Shown here piece by piece: positions 37,279 through 45,300 of a stretch of 64,000 nt of DNA. The notes beneath the pieces were generated by a model that saw nothing but the letters and a program-made list of their open reading frames with translations, searched no databases and was not told the origin of the DNA. Source of the DNA: G958295935 sp965224235 (lineage in GTDB: Bacteria; Chloroflexota; Dehalococcoidia; Lucifugimonadales; Lucifugimonadaceae). The stretch covers positions 558,001 to 622,000 of the forward strand of contig CBDCYP010000001.1 in NCBI GenBank assembly GCA_965224235.1, read 5' to 3'. Position 1 is the stretch's first letter; each line of letters begins with the position of its first letter. The translations under genes and the position numbers were made by a program.

Positions 37279-37507
37279 GATTGCCTCGTGATGTGAGCGG
37301 CGCAGCTCTACAGGCATCGCTCCGACGGTTGGGCTACGAAGCCGTGCGGCAGCGGGTTCTCATGTGCGAGTCACGACACAGGTCGATGGCGAACACCACG
37401 AGGTGATCCCTCAACACAATCCAGTCAAGGTGAAGACGCTATTGAGCATCTTAAGAGCGTCGCGAGGCATCACGTAATGAGTGTCGACGAACTCCTGAGC
37501 ATGTTAG
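37275..37507 (+). pseudogene. hicA2 toxin, frameshifted
   Basis: GTG 37275 overlaps the hicB2 stop. The frame reads LPRDVSGAALQASLRRLGYEAVRQR, and then one base is missing near 37358, where GSHVRVTTQVDGEHHEVIP would continue in the next frame. Another change follows near 37450. A MITE1 copy interrupts the last codons (VDELLSML). The catalytic His region cannot be translated in phase, so the toxin is dead, as is its antitoxin. Confidence 0.85.
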
Positions 37508-37650
37508 GGAACCTCTGAACAAGCCGCTGATGCGCTTGGCAGAGCGGAGGTTCCCCCCTTCTGGCCTCCTCCCACCGTGGGGGAGGAGGCCAGAACCCTT
37601 CGACAAGCTCAGGGCGAACGGATTGGAACCCGGAGTTGTTCAGAGGTTTC
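37508..37650 (+). repeat. MITE1 copy 3
   Basis: 143 bp between two TTAG copies, in the 3' end of hicA2 and just before stub B. Confidence 0.93.
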
Positions 37651-37658
37651 TTAGAGCT

Positions 37659-37890
37659 ATGAACCCAAGTCATCCCAAAGGCGGATTCAAGCCCTACCTC
37701 GCCTACAACCCCTCCGGCGTCCCTTGGCTTGGGGACGTGCCTCCGACGCCTGGTACGACCCCGCCGGCGTCAAGGTTGGCTACGAGATAAGCTTCACCCG
37801 CCACTTCTGCAAGCCACAGCCGCTTCTGCAAGCCGCAGCGGCTGCGCCCGCTGGAGGAGATACGGACTGGCACGGCATCCACCAAGGTTT
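37659..37890 (+). pseudogene. hsdS-5'/hsdM-3' chimeric stub B
   Basis: ATG 37659 begins an hsdS-like start (PYLAYNPSGVPWLGDVP), then the sequence jumps to the hsdM1 tail (DPAGVKVGYEISFTRHF in another frame). The tail carries a ~19-base tandem duplication (CTTCTGCAAGCCRCAGCSG) and ends abruptly in ACGGACTGGC. It separates hicBA2 from the RHH/PIN cassette. Confidence 0.8.
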
Positions 37891-37952
37891 GACCCGTTGG
37901 ATGATAATGTGTCATATTCATACACATACCCGAACGTGAAGAGGGCGCGGCG

Positions 37953-38228
37953 ATGGCCAGAGTCCAGTTGATCATCCCTGACGAAGACCGTGACCGGTTC
38001 GCCCACCAGGCGCGCAGGGAGGGGCTGACGTTCAGCGCGTGGTTGCGGGCGGCAGCTCGTGAGCGGTTTGACGAGCGGCAGCGCTTGAACGCGTTCGAGT
38101 CGCCGGCGGACCTGGAGGCCTTCTTCGCCTACTGCGACGGCCTGAACGACGCTGAACGGGAGCCCGATTGGGAGGAGCACCTCGCCGTGCTGGACCGATC
38201 CAAGACCAGCGGTCTCCCTGGCGCATGA
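37953..38228 (+). CDS. Probable ribbon-helix-helix-type antitoxin of PIN toxin
   Basis: A 91-residue protein starting MARVQLIIPDEDRDRFAHQARREGLTFSAWLRAAARERF, a strand-helix-helix pattern typical of CopG/Arc-like antitoxins. The acidic C-terminal half (DLEAFFAYCDGLNDAEREPDWEEHL) would wrap the toxin. ATG 37953 is preceded by GAAGAGGGCG. It overlaps the PIN gene by four bases (ATGA), the usual antitoxin-toxin arrangement. Confidence 0.78.
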   Translation: MARVQLIIPDEDRDRFAHQARREGLTFSAWLRAAARERFDERQRLNAFESPADLEAFFAYCDGLNDAEREPDWEEHLAVLDRSKTSGLPGA

Positions 38229-38614
38229 TCTTCGTAGACTCCAACGTGTTCATGTATGTTGTGGGCAACCCCCACCCCCTGCGGGAAACGGCCCGAAAAT
38301 TCTTTTACGGCGTCCAGCAGAGCGGGGCTTCTCTCTGCACCTCCTCCGAGGTCCTGCGGGAGATGCTCCACGTCTATACAGCCCAGAGCCGATTGCAGAC
38401 ACTGGACGCGGCCATGTCCCTGGTGGCCAGAGCGGGTGTGGAGGTGTGGCCCCTTGAGGAGGCGGACGTCACCCTGGCCCGTCAACTCCATGGCCGGCAT
38501 CCCGCGCTGGGGGCGAGAGACCTCTGCCACCTGGCGAGTTGCCGTCGGCGAGGCGTGAGTGAAATCATGACCTTCGACCAGGCCCTTGCCGCCGCAGCCC
38601 CGAAACCCGGATGA
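38225..38614 (+). CDS. PIN-domain RNase toxin (VapC-type)
   Basis: A 129-residue PIN protein. The acidic triad expected of the fold is visible: MIFVDSNVF (Asp 5), SSEVLREML (Glu near 41) and LGARDLCHLA (Asp near 99), with MTFDQAL near the end. It probably cleaves tRNA or rRNA when released by the antitoxin encoded just upstream. Its stop is followed 14 bases later by GTG of stub C, which has kept a ribosome site (GAGGAGG). Confidence 0.85.
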   Translation: MIFVDSNVFMYVVGNPHPLRETARKFFYGVQQSGASLCTSSEVLREMLHVYTAQSRLQTLDAAMSLVARAGVEVWPLEEADVTLARQLHGRHPALGARDLCHLASCRRRGVSEIMTFDQALAAAAPKPG

Positions 38615-38627
38615 GGAGGTCTCCTGG

Positions 38628-38818
38628 GTGACAACGTCAACCACCACCACCCATCCCTACCCCGCCCACAAGCCCTCCGGCGTGAAGGTTGGCTACGAGG
38701 TAAGCTTCACCCGTCACTTCTATAAGCCGCAGCGACTGCGCCCGCTGGAGGAGATACGGGCGGACATCCTGGCGCTGGAACGGGAGACGGAGGGGTTGTT
38801 GGGTGGAGATTGTGGGAA
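38628..38818 (+). pseudogene. hsdS-5'/hsdM-3' chimeric stub C
   Basis: From GTG 38628: HPYPAHKPSG (hsdS start) joined in frame to VKVGYEVSFTRHFYKPQRL and RPLEEIRADILALERETEGLLG (hsdM tail). It retains a strong ribosome site, so a ~60-residue chimera could be made, and its frame runs on into the next gene. Confidence 0.85.
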
Positions 38819-38861
38819 GCGGCATGGGCGGTTAAGCTGTGAGTCAGGGAGGGCAGGCAGC

Positions 38862-39505
38862 GTGCTGACTGACGACGACATAGCGCGGCTAATCGGGCTG
38901 CCCAAAATAGTTGTGAACCAAACGCCTTCCACTGGGTACTCGGAGGTCGATAACTACAGACGCCGCAATTTGGACTTGCGGGCGGAAAGTGATCCGTCTC
39001 AGAGATTTTCTGTGTTCATCCGCCAGAACATGACCTTCATAGAAAACTACACCATCGGCTTGCAGTACCCGACTAGCTACAGGATCACCGGCACAATCAC
39101 CCTGGTGCGTTATAACGGCCCACATGGTGAAGAAGCAATGTCACCGGACGGTCATTTTGCCCGACCTCACATTCACTATTTGACGGCGCAAGAACTAGCG
39201 GAGGGCTACCTCCAACCACGGGAAAAGAGACGTGAGCTAAGGAATCTCTGAACAAGTGGCCGATGCGCTTGGCAGAGCGGAGGTTCCCCCCTCCTGAATC
39301 CTCCCCCTAAGGGGGAGGAGGCCAGAACCCTTCGACAAGCTCAGGGCGAACGGATTGGAACACGGAGTTGTTCAGAGGTTCCCTAACTGATCGCTACGCT
39401 ACTCTTGAGGACGCCATTGGCGTTTTCCTTCAAGACATTGGGGTATCTAATGTAAGCGCATACTTCCCCGAACTGGCGCAACTGAGGTTGTTCGATGGAC
39501 GTTGA
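38862..39505 (+). pseudogene. Unknown small protein (DUF6978-like), first gene of a DUF1828 pair, broken by MITE1
   Basis: GTG 38862 (after AGGGAGGGCAGG) begins LTDDDIARLIGLPKIVVNQTPS. The protein continues through DLRAESDPSQRFSVFIRQN, TFIENYTIGLQYP and ARPHIHYLTAQELAEGYLQPREKRREL, where MITE1 (39241-39382) enters. After the element it resumes TDRYATLEDAIGVFLQDIGV and ends at TGA 39503, overlapping the DUF1828 start. The insertion adds 146 bases and breaks the frame. A related pair lies at 61834-63082. The family name is tentative. Confidence 0.65.
39241..39382 (+). repeat. MITE1 copy 4
   Basis: 142 bp between two CTAA copies. The left end reads GGAATCTCTGAACAAG, a slightly diverged variant shared with copies 5 and 7. 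Confidence 0.93.
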
Positions 39506-40418
39506 GCGCATTAAGTCGACTCTGGGTCAAGCAGCCGGGCGGCGTTATGACTTGTATGAACGCCGTCCTGGAGCCTATCAGCTCATTTTGCCGATCCTCC
39601 ATGAGGACGGCGATATGCTGGAAATCTATCTGCAAGAGAGTTCTAACAGCAGCGAAGAAGTGCGCATCTGCGATTTTGGCCATGCCTTGATGCGCCTATC
39701 CTACAACTTCGAGTTAAGTACAGAAGTGCGGCGTCGAATCCTGGATAGCATCCTGATTAACAATGGCGTCAGGAACGACCAGGGCAACCTCTATCTGGAC
39801 ACCCCTGTTGAGCGGCTGTATGAGAGCGTTCTTCAATTCGCCGGCTGCATCCAAAAGGTGTGTAATATGCGCTACTGGGGCAGGGAAACCGTCCGCAGCT
39901 CTTTTTTTGAAGACCTGAAAGAATATGTAACCACCGGCTTGACCCAGTTTGCCCCAGTGGCCAACCCGACTCCCTTACCCGACTATTCCATCCTCAGCGT
40001 GGACTGGGCCTTGACGCACAATTTCCGCAACTTGTATCTGTTCGGGGTCGGTGGCAATAATAAGGCTAAGAACGTCGCCATATCCCTCCTTGAGTTCAAG
40101 AAGGCCCACCTGCTCTTCATCAGTTTCGTGGTCCACGACGATATGGAAGAGTTGGGCCGGTCGGAAAAGACCTATGGAATCTCTGAACAAGTGGCCGATG
40201 CGCTTGGCAGAGCGGAGGTTCCCCCCTCCTGGCCTCCTCCCCCTATGGGGGAGGAGGCCAGAACCCTTCGACAAGCTCAGGGCGAACGGATTGGAACACG
40301 GAGTTGTTCAGAGGTTCCCTATCTCACCCGCAACGCCGACAAGCAGTATCCCGACTTGGACGCTTTCAAGGGCGATGGCGTTCCGGACATTCGCCGGCTT
40401 GCCGGTGTAGCATCTTAA
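39495..40418 (+). CDS. DUF1828-like protein with an in-frame MITE1-encoded insertion
   Basis: A 307-residue frame. The native part (residues 1-227, ILPILHEDGDMLEIYLQES, RICDFGHALMRLSYNFEL, KEYVTTGL...) resembles DUF1828-type proteins, whose role is unsettled but which occur beside small partner genes in defence islands. At CTAT a 143-bp MITE1 plus the 4-bp duplication inserts exactly 49 codons with no stop (GISEQVADALGRAEVPPS... RSCSEVP). The native frame then resumes YLTRNADKQYPDLDAFKGDG to TAA 40416. Whether the enlarged protein still works is unknown. Confidence 0.75.
   Translation: MDVERIKSTLGQAAGRRYDLYERRPGAYQLILPILHEDGDMLEIYLQESSNSSEEVRICDFGHALMRLSYNFELSTEVRRRILDSILINNGVRNDQGNLYLDTPVERLYESVLQFAGCIQKVCNMRYWGRETVRSSFFEDLKEYVTTGLTQFAPVANPTPLPDYSILSVDWALTHNFRNLYLFGVGGNNKAKNVAISLLEFKKAHLLFISFVVHDDMEELGRSEKTYGISEQVADALGRAEVPPSWPPPPMGEEARTLRQAQGERIGTRSCSEVPYLTRNADKQYPDLDAFKGDGVPDIRRLAGVAS
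40176..40318 (+). repeat. MITE1 copy 5, in frame inside a gene
   Basis: 143 bp between two CTAT copies (40172-40175 and 40319-40322). Element plus duplication is 147 bp, a multiple of three, and the frame has no stop. Confidence 0.95.
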
Positions 40419-40423
40419 CTTAA

Positions 40424-40565
40424 GGAACCTCTGAACAAGCCGCTGATGCGCTTGGCAGAGCGGAGGTTTCCCCCTCCTGAATCCTCCCACCGTGGGGGAG
40501 GAGGCCAGAACCCTTCGACAAGCTCAGGGCGAACGGATTGGAACCCGGAGTTGTTCAGAGGTTCC
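40424..40565 (+). repeat. MITE1 copy 6
   Basis: 142 bp between two TTAA copies, starting six bases after the DUF1828 stop codon. Confidence 0.93.
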
Positions 40566-40625
40566 TTAAGTCTTTTTGAGCTGATGAAATGTGTGTAATT
40601 GCAATATTGACCGCCACCCCCCGCC

Positions 40626-40738
40626 CCTAGGCTCGGGGACGTGCCTGAGAGCGTGAAGGTTGGCTACGAGGTAAGCTTCACCCGCCATTTCTACAAGCCC
40701 CAGGGGCTGCGCCCGCTGGAGGAGATGGTGGGTGTCTG
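40626..40738 (+). pseudogene. hsdS/hsdM chimeric stub D
   Basis: The short remnant reads LGDVPE (hsdS) joined to SVKVGYEVSFTRHFYKPQG and LRPLEEM (hsdM tail), then an unrelated VGV and stop. The hsdS part has lost its start codon. It separates the DUF1828 cassette from the next unknown pair. Confidence 0.8.
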
Positions 40739-40757
40739 AGACGCCGGAGACGACACG

Positions 40758-41900
40758 ATGCCGGAATTTTTACGGTCCCGTCTGAACGGCCCTCGATTTG
40801 AGGGTGGCGCTATCCCTCTCGAGATGCTGAACGATCTCTCGGTTCTCGGCGAGATGATCATTGCCGTCGCCAAGTGGTGGTACCTTCAGGCCCATCCCGA
40901 CCGCCAGCGTTCTCCGAGGCGTTTTGCCGATGGGATTTCATTTAAGCTCACCGGAGTGGAGGAGGGCAGCGCGATTGCGGTGATTGATATGCATTCCCGC
41001 CCTCGGGCGGCGCAAGGCGCTCCCCAATTCCCAGGATTGCCGGGGGAATTCGACCAATATTTCGAAGAAGCGCGTGATCACATCATCGACGCTATTTCCG
41101 CAGCCGAGCATGATGAATTAACGGCGGCCATACTGCCGAGGAAATACCTGGATTACTTTGACCGCATCGGAGATAGACTCCGAGACGAGGAATCTATTGA
41201 TTTCAGCACTCCCTACAACACGAAATCTGCGCAATTGACTAAGACCTCTCGCCGAAAGCTGCTCCGTGCCTCGCAAATCACGGAGATAGCTGAGGCGGTA
41301 ATCGTTCGGGGTTCTATTCCCGAGGCGGACCAGGACCGCATGACCTTTGAGTTGCAATTGCCGGAAGGGCGCAAAGTACGTGGAGTTATTCATGATCGGC
41401 ATCGTGAGGTCATTCTCCAAGGCTTCAACAGCTACATTGATGCCGGGAAAGTATTGATTCAGGGCATCGGCAAATACGACCAACAAGAGCGCCTAACCAG
41501 TTTGGTATACATCGAAGATGTCAACCTCTTGGACCCATTGGACGTTGATTATAGGCTGGCCGAACTCCATGGGTTAAAGGACGGCTGGCTCGACGGAGAA
41601 GGCGTGGCCCCGAAACCTGCTTCGCTGAATTGGCTAGCCGAAACATTTAGCAGTCTGTACCCTGAAGAGTTGCCCCTGCCCCATATTTACCCGACCGTGG
41701 AGGGAGGCGTGCAAGCCGAGTGGACGCTGTCGTCTCACGAAGCCAGCCTTCGCATCGATTTCTCTACCCGCGCGGGTGAGTGGCATGTGCTAAATATGGA
41801 TACCCACTCCGACGATACGGAGACGCTAGACCTGACTTGCGAAAACGGTTGGATCCGGCTCGCCCAAAAAATCCGTGTATTGTCGGTATACCGGCAATGA
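40758..41900 (+). CDS. Conserved hypothetical protein (first gene of an unknown two-gene cassette)
   Basis: A 380-residue protein not recognised. It is mixed alpha/beta, with an N-terminal helical stretch (LEMLNDLSVLGEMIIAVAKWWYLQ), a strand-rich centre (VIVRGSIPEADQDRMTFELQLPEGRKVRGVI...) that could be a small beta-barrel, and a C-terminal domain (EWTLSSHEASLRIDFSTRAGEWHVLNMDTHSDD). It has no signal peptide or transmembrane segment. The stop overlaps the next ATG (ATGA), so the two products are made together. Its place among toxin-antitoxin and abortive-infection cassettes suggests defence or toxin function, which is inferred from context only. Confidence 0.6.
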   Translation: MPEFLRSRLNGPRFEGGAIPLEMLNDLSVLGEMIIAVAKWWYLQAHPDRQRSPRRFADGISFKLTGVEEGSAIAVIDMHSRPRAAQGAPQFPGLPGEFDQYFEEARDHIIDAISAAEHDELTAAILPRKYLDYFDRIGDRLRDEESIDFSTPYNTKSAQLTKTSRRKLLRASQITEIAEAVIVRGSIPEADQDRMTFELQLPEGRKVRGVIHDRHREVILQGFNSYIDAGKVLIQGIGKYDQQERLTSLVYIEDVNLLDPLDVDYRLAELHGLKDGWLDGEGVAPKPASLNWLAETFSSLYPEELPLPHIYPTVEGGVQAEWTLSSHEASLRIDFSTRAGEWHVLNMDTHSDDTETLDLTCENGWIRLAQKIRVLSVYRQ

Positions 41901-42421
41901 ATGACGGAACCTTGCTTCTTAGGCAAGTCCATCCGACTTTTGTTCAGCAAGGTCGTATGACGTCGCAGGTGTTCAAGCCCACTACGAAAGATAACAACGA
42001 ACTTTCAGTTTACGACGGAGACCAGATAACTGCTGACGCGGCATGGAGGCACTATACCGAGAAACTCCACCTCTCGTCGACCGGAGTTGTGGCCGTCGCG
42101 GTTGCTGAGCGCTTTGAATATGGCCTTCAGGCGCACCCTGCTCCTAGGGAATCTCTGAACAAGTGGCCGATGCGCTTGGCAGAGCGGAGGTTCCCCCCTC
42201 CTGGCCTCCTCCCCCTGTGGGGGAGGAGGCCAGAACCCTTCGACAAGCTCAGGGCGAACGGATTGGAACGCGGAGTTGTTCAGAGGTTCCCTAGTTGCTT
42301 CCCTGAGCATGCGGTAATCAGTTTCGTAGGGATCGCAACGAACAAAATTGAAAAGGTGGCGAAACGTCTAAAGCTGGCAGCGGAGCGACGAGGCTGGCAG
42401 TATCGTGAGACGACTGGCTAA
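41897..42421 (+). CDS. Conserved hypothetical protein with in-frame MITE1 insertion (second gene of cassette)
   Basis: The native protein is ~125 residues: MNDGTLLLRQVHPTFVQQGR, VFKPTTKDNNELSVYDGDQITADAAW, VVAVAVAERFEYG and, after the insertion, CFPEHAVISFVGIATNKIEKVAKRLKLAAERRG. A 143-bp MITE1 plus 4-bp duplication adds 49 codons after HPAP without a stop, so the frame stays open for 174 residues. The translated frame of the element differs from that used at 40176. The function is unknown; the aromatic- and charge-rich core recurs in many bacteria beside a partner like 40758. Confidence 0.6.
   Translation: MNDGTLLLRQVHPTFVQQGRMTSQVFKPTTKDNNELSVYDGDQITADAAWRHYTEKLHLSSTGVVAVAVAERFEYGLQAHPAPRESLNKWPMRLAERRFPPPGLLPLWGRRPEPFDKLRANGLERGVVQRFPSCFPEHAVISFVGIATNKIEKVAKRLKLAAERRGWQYRETTG
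42148..42290 (+). repeat. MITE1 copy 7, in frame inside a gene
   Basis: 143 bp between two CTAG copies (42144-42147 and 42291-42294); 147 bp added in all, reading open. Confidence 0.95.
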
Positions 42422-42422
42422 C

Positions 42423-42674
42423 GTGACCATCACCCGCCGCCCCTACCCCGCCTACAAGCCCTCTGGGGTCGAGTGGCTCGGCGACATGCCGACGCATTGG
42501 TACGACCCCGCCAGCGTCAAGGTTGGCTACGAGATCAGCTTCACCCGCCATTTCTACAAGCCCCTGCCGTTACGCCCGCTAGAGGAGGTACGGGCGGACA
42601 TACTGGCGCTGGAGCGGGAGACAGATGAGCTGCTGGTGGAGATTGTGGGAGTGAGGAGACAGGATAAATGTTAG
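42423..42674 (+). pseudogene. hsdS-5'/hsdM-3' chimeric stub E
   Basis: The most complete chimera. GTG 42423 begins TITRRPYPAYKPSGVEWLGDMPTHW (hsdS start), then YDPASVKVGYEISFTRHFYK and LRPLEEVRADILALERETDELLVEIVG (hsdM end), an open 84-codon frame. Its stop overlaps the start of the ApeA-like gene. hsdM1 has AWYAPVSVKVGYE at the matching point, so the join lies near a shared TGG. Confidence 0.88.
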
Positions 42675-43966
42675 AAGACAATGCCACCCAGCCGTTGAAG
42701 GAAGGGCTAGACGAACTAGGCTGGTTCTGGTTGGCCTCACAACCTCATGACAAGATGCCTGGACATCTCAAGTTCAACCCTAAGGACGGGGCTACTCTGG
42801 AACTGATAGCTCGGGATGCTGCTGAACAAATGCGCTGGATGTTTGGCAAAGACGAAGAAGAAGAGGACGTTGTGATACTTGGCGAAATGCCAACGGGTCA
42901 AAAGTTCGTTCTATTAGAGTGTCTCAGCCTTGGCCCAGTTTATACGTCTCCTATCGTTTATACGTCTCCTATCGTTTATAAGTCTCCTATCGTCCTTCAT
43001 GGAAGCCACTTTGGAAACGGGCAACCGCTAGAGTTCAAGGCGGTCTCTCTAACACTGCGACACTTGGTCTACTGGGTAGATAAATCCAAGATAGAACAAG
43101 AGAGAGATTCTAATGGCGACATAATCTTGCGTATGAGAGCTGGGGAAACGATAAAGACTCCAGCCGAATTTGGGGAGTTGAACCTCACACTCTCACCTGA
43201 GTGCTCACTTGAGCGACCCGGACCCGCACAGAGTTATGCCGTAAAGGATGGCTGTACCTTCTCTTTGCACTTTAGTGATTTACAGAGCATTGAATACATA
43301 GGGGAGAAGTGCCGAAACCTGCAAAACTTGGTGACTATTGGAGTGGAGACATTGGCGATGATCTCTCGTGTTCACGTTACCCACGAGAGTACATCCATGA
43401 GACAATATAAACATTGGTTAGGAGCCGATATTCCCAACTCCGCCCCTAAATTGTTGTTTTCATACGATGATATTGGAGGTCTGGATGGCATCACCCTATG
43501 GCTCCGTATCTCAGAGAAGTACAGGCATGTCATTAAACGCCTCACGTCCAAGTGGGTTATGCCACCTTCATTTGTGGATTATCGCTTCAACGATGTGTAC
43601 GTTGCCGCCGAACTGCTGCTGAGAACACGCTTGGGCAAGAAGCTGTTCAATAGACAATCAATGGAGAAGCATACCATGGATCTCGCTGAGAAGGCCGGAG
43701 ATGCGTTCAAGTTTCTGGTGCCGGATGTCAACGCATGGGCAAAAAAAGTTGCAGCCACTCGAAACAGTTTGGAGATCCATATCAATCCGCAGCTTGATCC
43801 GGCTGAAGGGTCCACCCTGCATTTCCTAGCTGAGTCGCTTTATTATTTGGTTGTGATGCATCTACTCAAGGAATGCGGGATGCGTGATGAAGTGATAGGG
43901 AGCTTCAAGAATCAAGGAAGATTCAAGTGGCTGGCTGAGGGGCTTGAGAGATGTTTGAGAAGCTGA
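42668..43966 (+). CDS. ApeA-like anti-phage HEPN protein
   Basis: A 432-residue protein. Its N-terminal half resembles the ApeA N-terminal domain (GWFWLASQPHDKMPGHLKFNP, VILGEMPTGQKFVLLECL, LTLRHLVYWV). The C-terminal half is helical with RNSLEIH near residue 364, which fits the R-x4-6-H active site of HEPN ribonucleases. ApeA-type proteins abort phage infection by RNA cleavage. Near residue 90 it contains a three-fold 18-base repeat (VYTSPI, VYTSPI, VYKSPI) not expected in the family. It overlaps stub E by seven bases and hsdS1 by sixteen. Confidence 0.7.
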   Translation: MLEDNATQPLKEGLDELGWFWLASQPHDKMPGHLKFNPKDGATLELIARDAAEQMRWMFGKDEEEEDVVILGEMPTGQKFVLLECLSLGPVYTSPIVYTSPIVYKSPIVLHGSHFGNGQPLEFKAVSLTLRHLVYWVDKSKIEQERDSNGDIILRMRAGETIKTPAEFGELNLTLSPECSLERPGPAQSYAVKDGCTFSLHFSDLQSIEYIGEKCRNLQNLVTIGVETLAMISRVHVTHESTSMRQYKHWLGADIPNSAPKLLFSYDDIGGLDGITLWLRISEKYRHVIKRLTSKWVMPPSFVDYRFNDVYVAAELLLRTRLGKKLFNRQSMEKHTMDLAEKAGDAFKFLVPDVNAWAKKVAATRNSLEIHINPQLDPAEGSTLHFLAESLYYLVVMHLLKECGMRDEVIGSFKNQGRFKWLAEGLERCLRS

Positions 43967-45300
43967 GCCCCTACCCCGCCTACAAACCCTCCGGCATCCC
44001 GTGGCTCGGCGATGTCCCCGCGCAGTGGGAGGTGCGTCGGTTGAAGACTGTATGTCGCCTAACATACGGAGATTCCTTGTCATCCGAAGACCGCATACAA
44101 GGCGACGTTCCGGTCTATGGTTCAAACGGTAAAGTAGGGTTTCACTCATCCGCCAATACTGACGGTCACTGTCTGATCATTGGGCGCAAAGGTTCCTTTG
44201 GGAAAGTCCATTACTCAGTTGCGCCGGTATTTGCGATTGACACAACTTTCTACGTTGACAGCAGGTTCACTAGTGCGAATATGCGCTGGCTATACTATCT
44301 GCTAGGTTGGCTACAGTTAGACGCAGTGTCCAGAGACTCAGCAATCCCCGGTCTCAGTCGGGAGGATGCCTATCACCGTATGAGTTTCCTCCCGCCCCTC
44401 GCCGAGCAGGCCGCCATCGTGCGGTACCTGGACTACGTGGACCGGCGCATCAGGCGGTATGTCGGGGCCAAGCGGAGGCTCATCGCGCTGTTGGCGGAGG
44501 AGCGGCAGGCCGTTGTCAGCCGGGCCGTCACGCGCGGCCTCGACCTTGGGGTCGCGCTCAAGCCCTCCGGGGTCGAGTGGCTGGGGGACGTGCCGGCGCA
44601 TTGGGAGGTCTCACGTGTGAAAACTGAGTTCCTCTGTCTGAATCACCGCCGCATACCTTTGAGTGCAGTTGAACGGGGAGCCATGAGTATACGTCGGTAC
44701 GACTACTATGGCGCGTCAGGAGTGATTGATAAGGTTGAGGATTACCTATTCGACGACGAACTGTTGCTAATTGCTGAGGATGGCGCAAATCTTAATCTTC
44801 GCAATTTGCCATTGGCTATCATTGCTCGTGGCAAGTTCTGGGTTAATAATCACGCACACATTTTGAAGCCAAGACGCGGTAATCTTGAGTATCTGGCAGC
44901 CGTCATGGAGAGACTGAACTATATTCCATGGATTTCAGGGGCAGCACAACCGAAACTTACACAAGATAGAATAATGAACATTTCGATTGTTGTTCCACCC
45001 AGATTTGAGCAGGATGAGATTATTGCCAAAGCAAAGGCTCAGACATCTGGAATAACCGTCGCCATCGACTGCGCTCGACGCCAGATAGAGTTGGTGCAGG
45101 AGTACCGCACGCGCCTGAATGCGGACGTGGTGACGGGCAAGGTGGACGTGCGGGCGGCGGCGGCGCGGTTGCCGGACGAGGATGACGACCGATACCCGAT
45201 AGACGAGGGCGGCCCACTGGCGGAAGATGTGGACGGAAACCGCTATGACGCCGACGGGTCGGCAGAGGATTTGGCAATGGAAAGAGAGGTGACTGTATGA
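43951..45300 (+). CDS. hsdS: Type I restriction-modification specificity subunit HsdS1
   Basis: A 449-residue target-recognition subunit. Two target-recognition domains each begin with the same conserved region: PSGIPWLGDVPAQWEV near residue 13 and PSGVEWLGDVPAHWEV near residue 204. They are linked by a helical spacer (LPPLAEQAAIVRYLDYVDRRI). The second conserved region is at the end (FEQDEIIAKAKAQ...). The acidic C-terminal tail (LPDEDDDRYPIDEGG...) is unusual. It is intact and determines the sequence methylated by HsdM1 and cut by HsdR1. It overlaps the DUF433 gene by four bases (ATGA). Confidence 0.93.
   Translation: MFEKLSPYPAYKPSGIPWLGDVPAQWEVRRLKTVCRLTYGDSLSSEDRIQGDVPVYGSNGKVGFHSSANTDGHCLIIGRKGSFGKVHYSVAPVFAIDTTFYVDSRFTSANMRWLYYLLGWLQLDAVSRDSAIPGLSREDAYHRMSFLPPLAEQAAIVRYLDYVDRRIRRYVGAKRRLIALLAEERQAVVSRAVTRGLDLGVALKPSGVEWLGDVPAHWEVSRVKTEFLCLNHRRIPLSAVERGAMSIRRYDYYGASGVIDKVEDYLFDDELLLIAEDGANLNLRNLPLAIIARGKFWVNNHAHILKPRRGNLEYLAAVMERLNYIPWISGAAQPKLTQDRIMNISIVVPPRFEQDEIIAKAKAQTSGITVAIDCARRQIELVQEYRTRLNADVVTGKVDVRAAAARLPDEDDDRYPIDEGGPLAEDVDGNRYDADGSAEDLAMEREVTV

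Noticed and set aside
36726..42674. Integron-like attC sites or site-specific attachment sites at the stubs
   Set aside because: The stubs are coding-sequence copies with different joins, lack attC-type palindromes, and no integrase or recombinase gene is in the window.
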